From Pseudarthrobacter sp. L1SW (GTDB lineage Bacteria > Actinomycetota > Actinomycetes > Actinomycetales > Micrococcaceae), in contig NZ_CP078079.1 in assembly GCF_020809045.1 (NCBI RefSeq), positions 1,364,001 through 1,428,000 on the forward strand: 64,000 bases of DNA, in the 5' to 3' direction. Below the pieces are notes generated by a model. That model did no database searches. It was given only the letters and a program-made list of their open reading frames with translations, and had not been told where the DNA came from. The position numbers were made by a program, and so were the translations under genes. Below, piece after piece: positions 63,904 through 64,000 of this stretch. Position 1 is the stretch's first letter, and each line of letters begins with the position of its first letter.

Positions 63904-64000
63904 TCACTGGTCCTCGGCCAGGTCCCGGTACCGGGCCTCGTTGCGCGCGGCCGTCCGGATGTACAGCCAGGCGCTCAGCCCAATAACCGGGTAGATGCCT
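63904..64000 (-). CDS. Small membrane partner of the symporter (partial, runs off edge)
   Basis: Only the last 31 residues are in the window: IYPVIGLSAWLYIRTAARNE then ARYRDLAEDQ and stop (63904-63906). One transmembrane helix end followed by a charged tail, 7 bases before the symporter start, fits the short membrane protein usually encoded upstream of such symporters. N-terminus is beyond the right edge. Confidence 0.6.
   Translation of the reverse strand, partial: GIYPVIGLSAWLYIRTAARNEARYRDLAEDQ

Overview
The window is one stretch of a high-GC actinobacterial chromosome, almost certainly Arthrobacter or a close relative (Pseudarthrobacter and similar). The evidence is strong G/C third positions, many GTG starts, a DUF222/HNH protein, SAM-IV-type riboswitches, the gatCAB operon, and the order rpsB-tsf-pyrH-frr-cdsA. 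Gene density is high, most genes run as short operons, and no rRNA, CRISPR array, intact insertion sequence or replication origin was seen.

Layout. 1-4.6 kb: a RidA protein, then a CitA/CitB-type two-component system divergent from a CitMHS citrate transporter. 4.6-8.05 kb: gatC-gatA-gatB. 8.05-8.9 kb: a secreted DUF5666-like protein interrupted by a one-base frameshift and flanked by two copies of a palindromic element. 8.9-15.5 kb: a LysR regulator, threonine catabolism (tdh, kbl), an FAD amino-acid oxidase, hutI, and a DeoR regulator behind a nested dyad. 15.5-18.8 kb: CPBP protein, DUF222/HNH protein, VOC protein. 18.9-21.8 kb: metY and metX, each behind its own SAM riboswitch. 21.9-28.1 kb: an MHS-type transporter, zinc alcohol dehydrogenase, LysR regulator and mmsB-mmsA, a branched-chain/propionate-type catabolic block. 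28-32.8 kb: SHOCT, winged-helix, SGNH hydrolase, esterase, S4 and DMT proteins. 33-42.5 kb: glyS, GNAT, a hydrolase, YibE/F, dusB, dgt, dnaG. 42.5-42.85 kb: two identical tRNA-Asn genes. 42.8-48.8 kb: small proteins, a Bcr/CflA efflux pump, a holin-like protein, a CDP-alcohol phosphatidyltransferase, a DMT protein and a GT4 glycosyltransferase.

48.84-54.97 kb is a small genomic island. It begins inside a CAT-anticodon tRNA gene and ends at a 39-bp repeat of that tRNA's 3' end (38/39 identical). Inside are the C-terminal tail of a tyrosine integrase, two overlapping large DUF262 genes (one DUF262-DUF1524, i.e. GmrSD/type IV restriction-like; one DUF262 alone), an opposing SAM methyltransferase with an unrecognised N-terminal domain, and the helix-turn-helix remnant of a serine recombinase. 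Short direct repeats next to both ends look like integrase arm sites. This is the most likely place for a poorly described system: a paired-DUF262 defence module, possibly with its methyltransferase, fixed in a decayed integrative element.

55-64 kb returns to core genes: acyl-CoA dehydrogenase, M23 peptidase, rpsB-tsf-pyrH-frr-cdsA, a DivIVA-domain protein, and a sodium/solute symporter whose small partner gene runs off the right edge.
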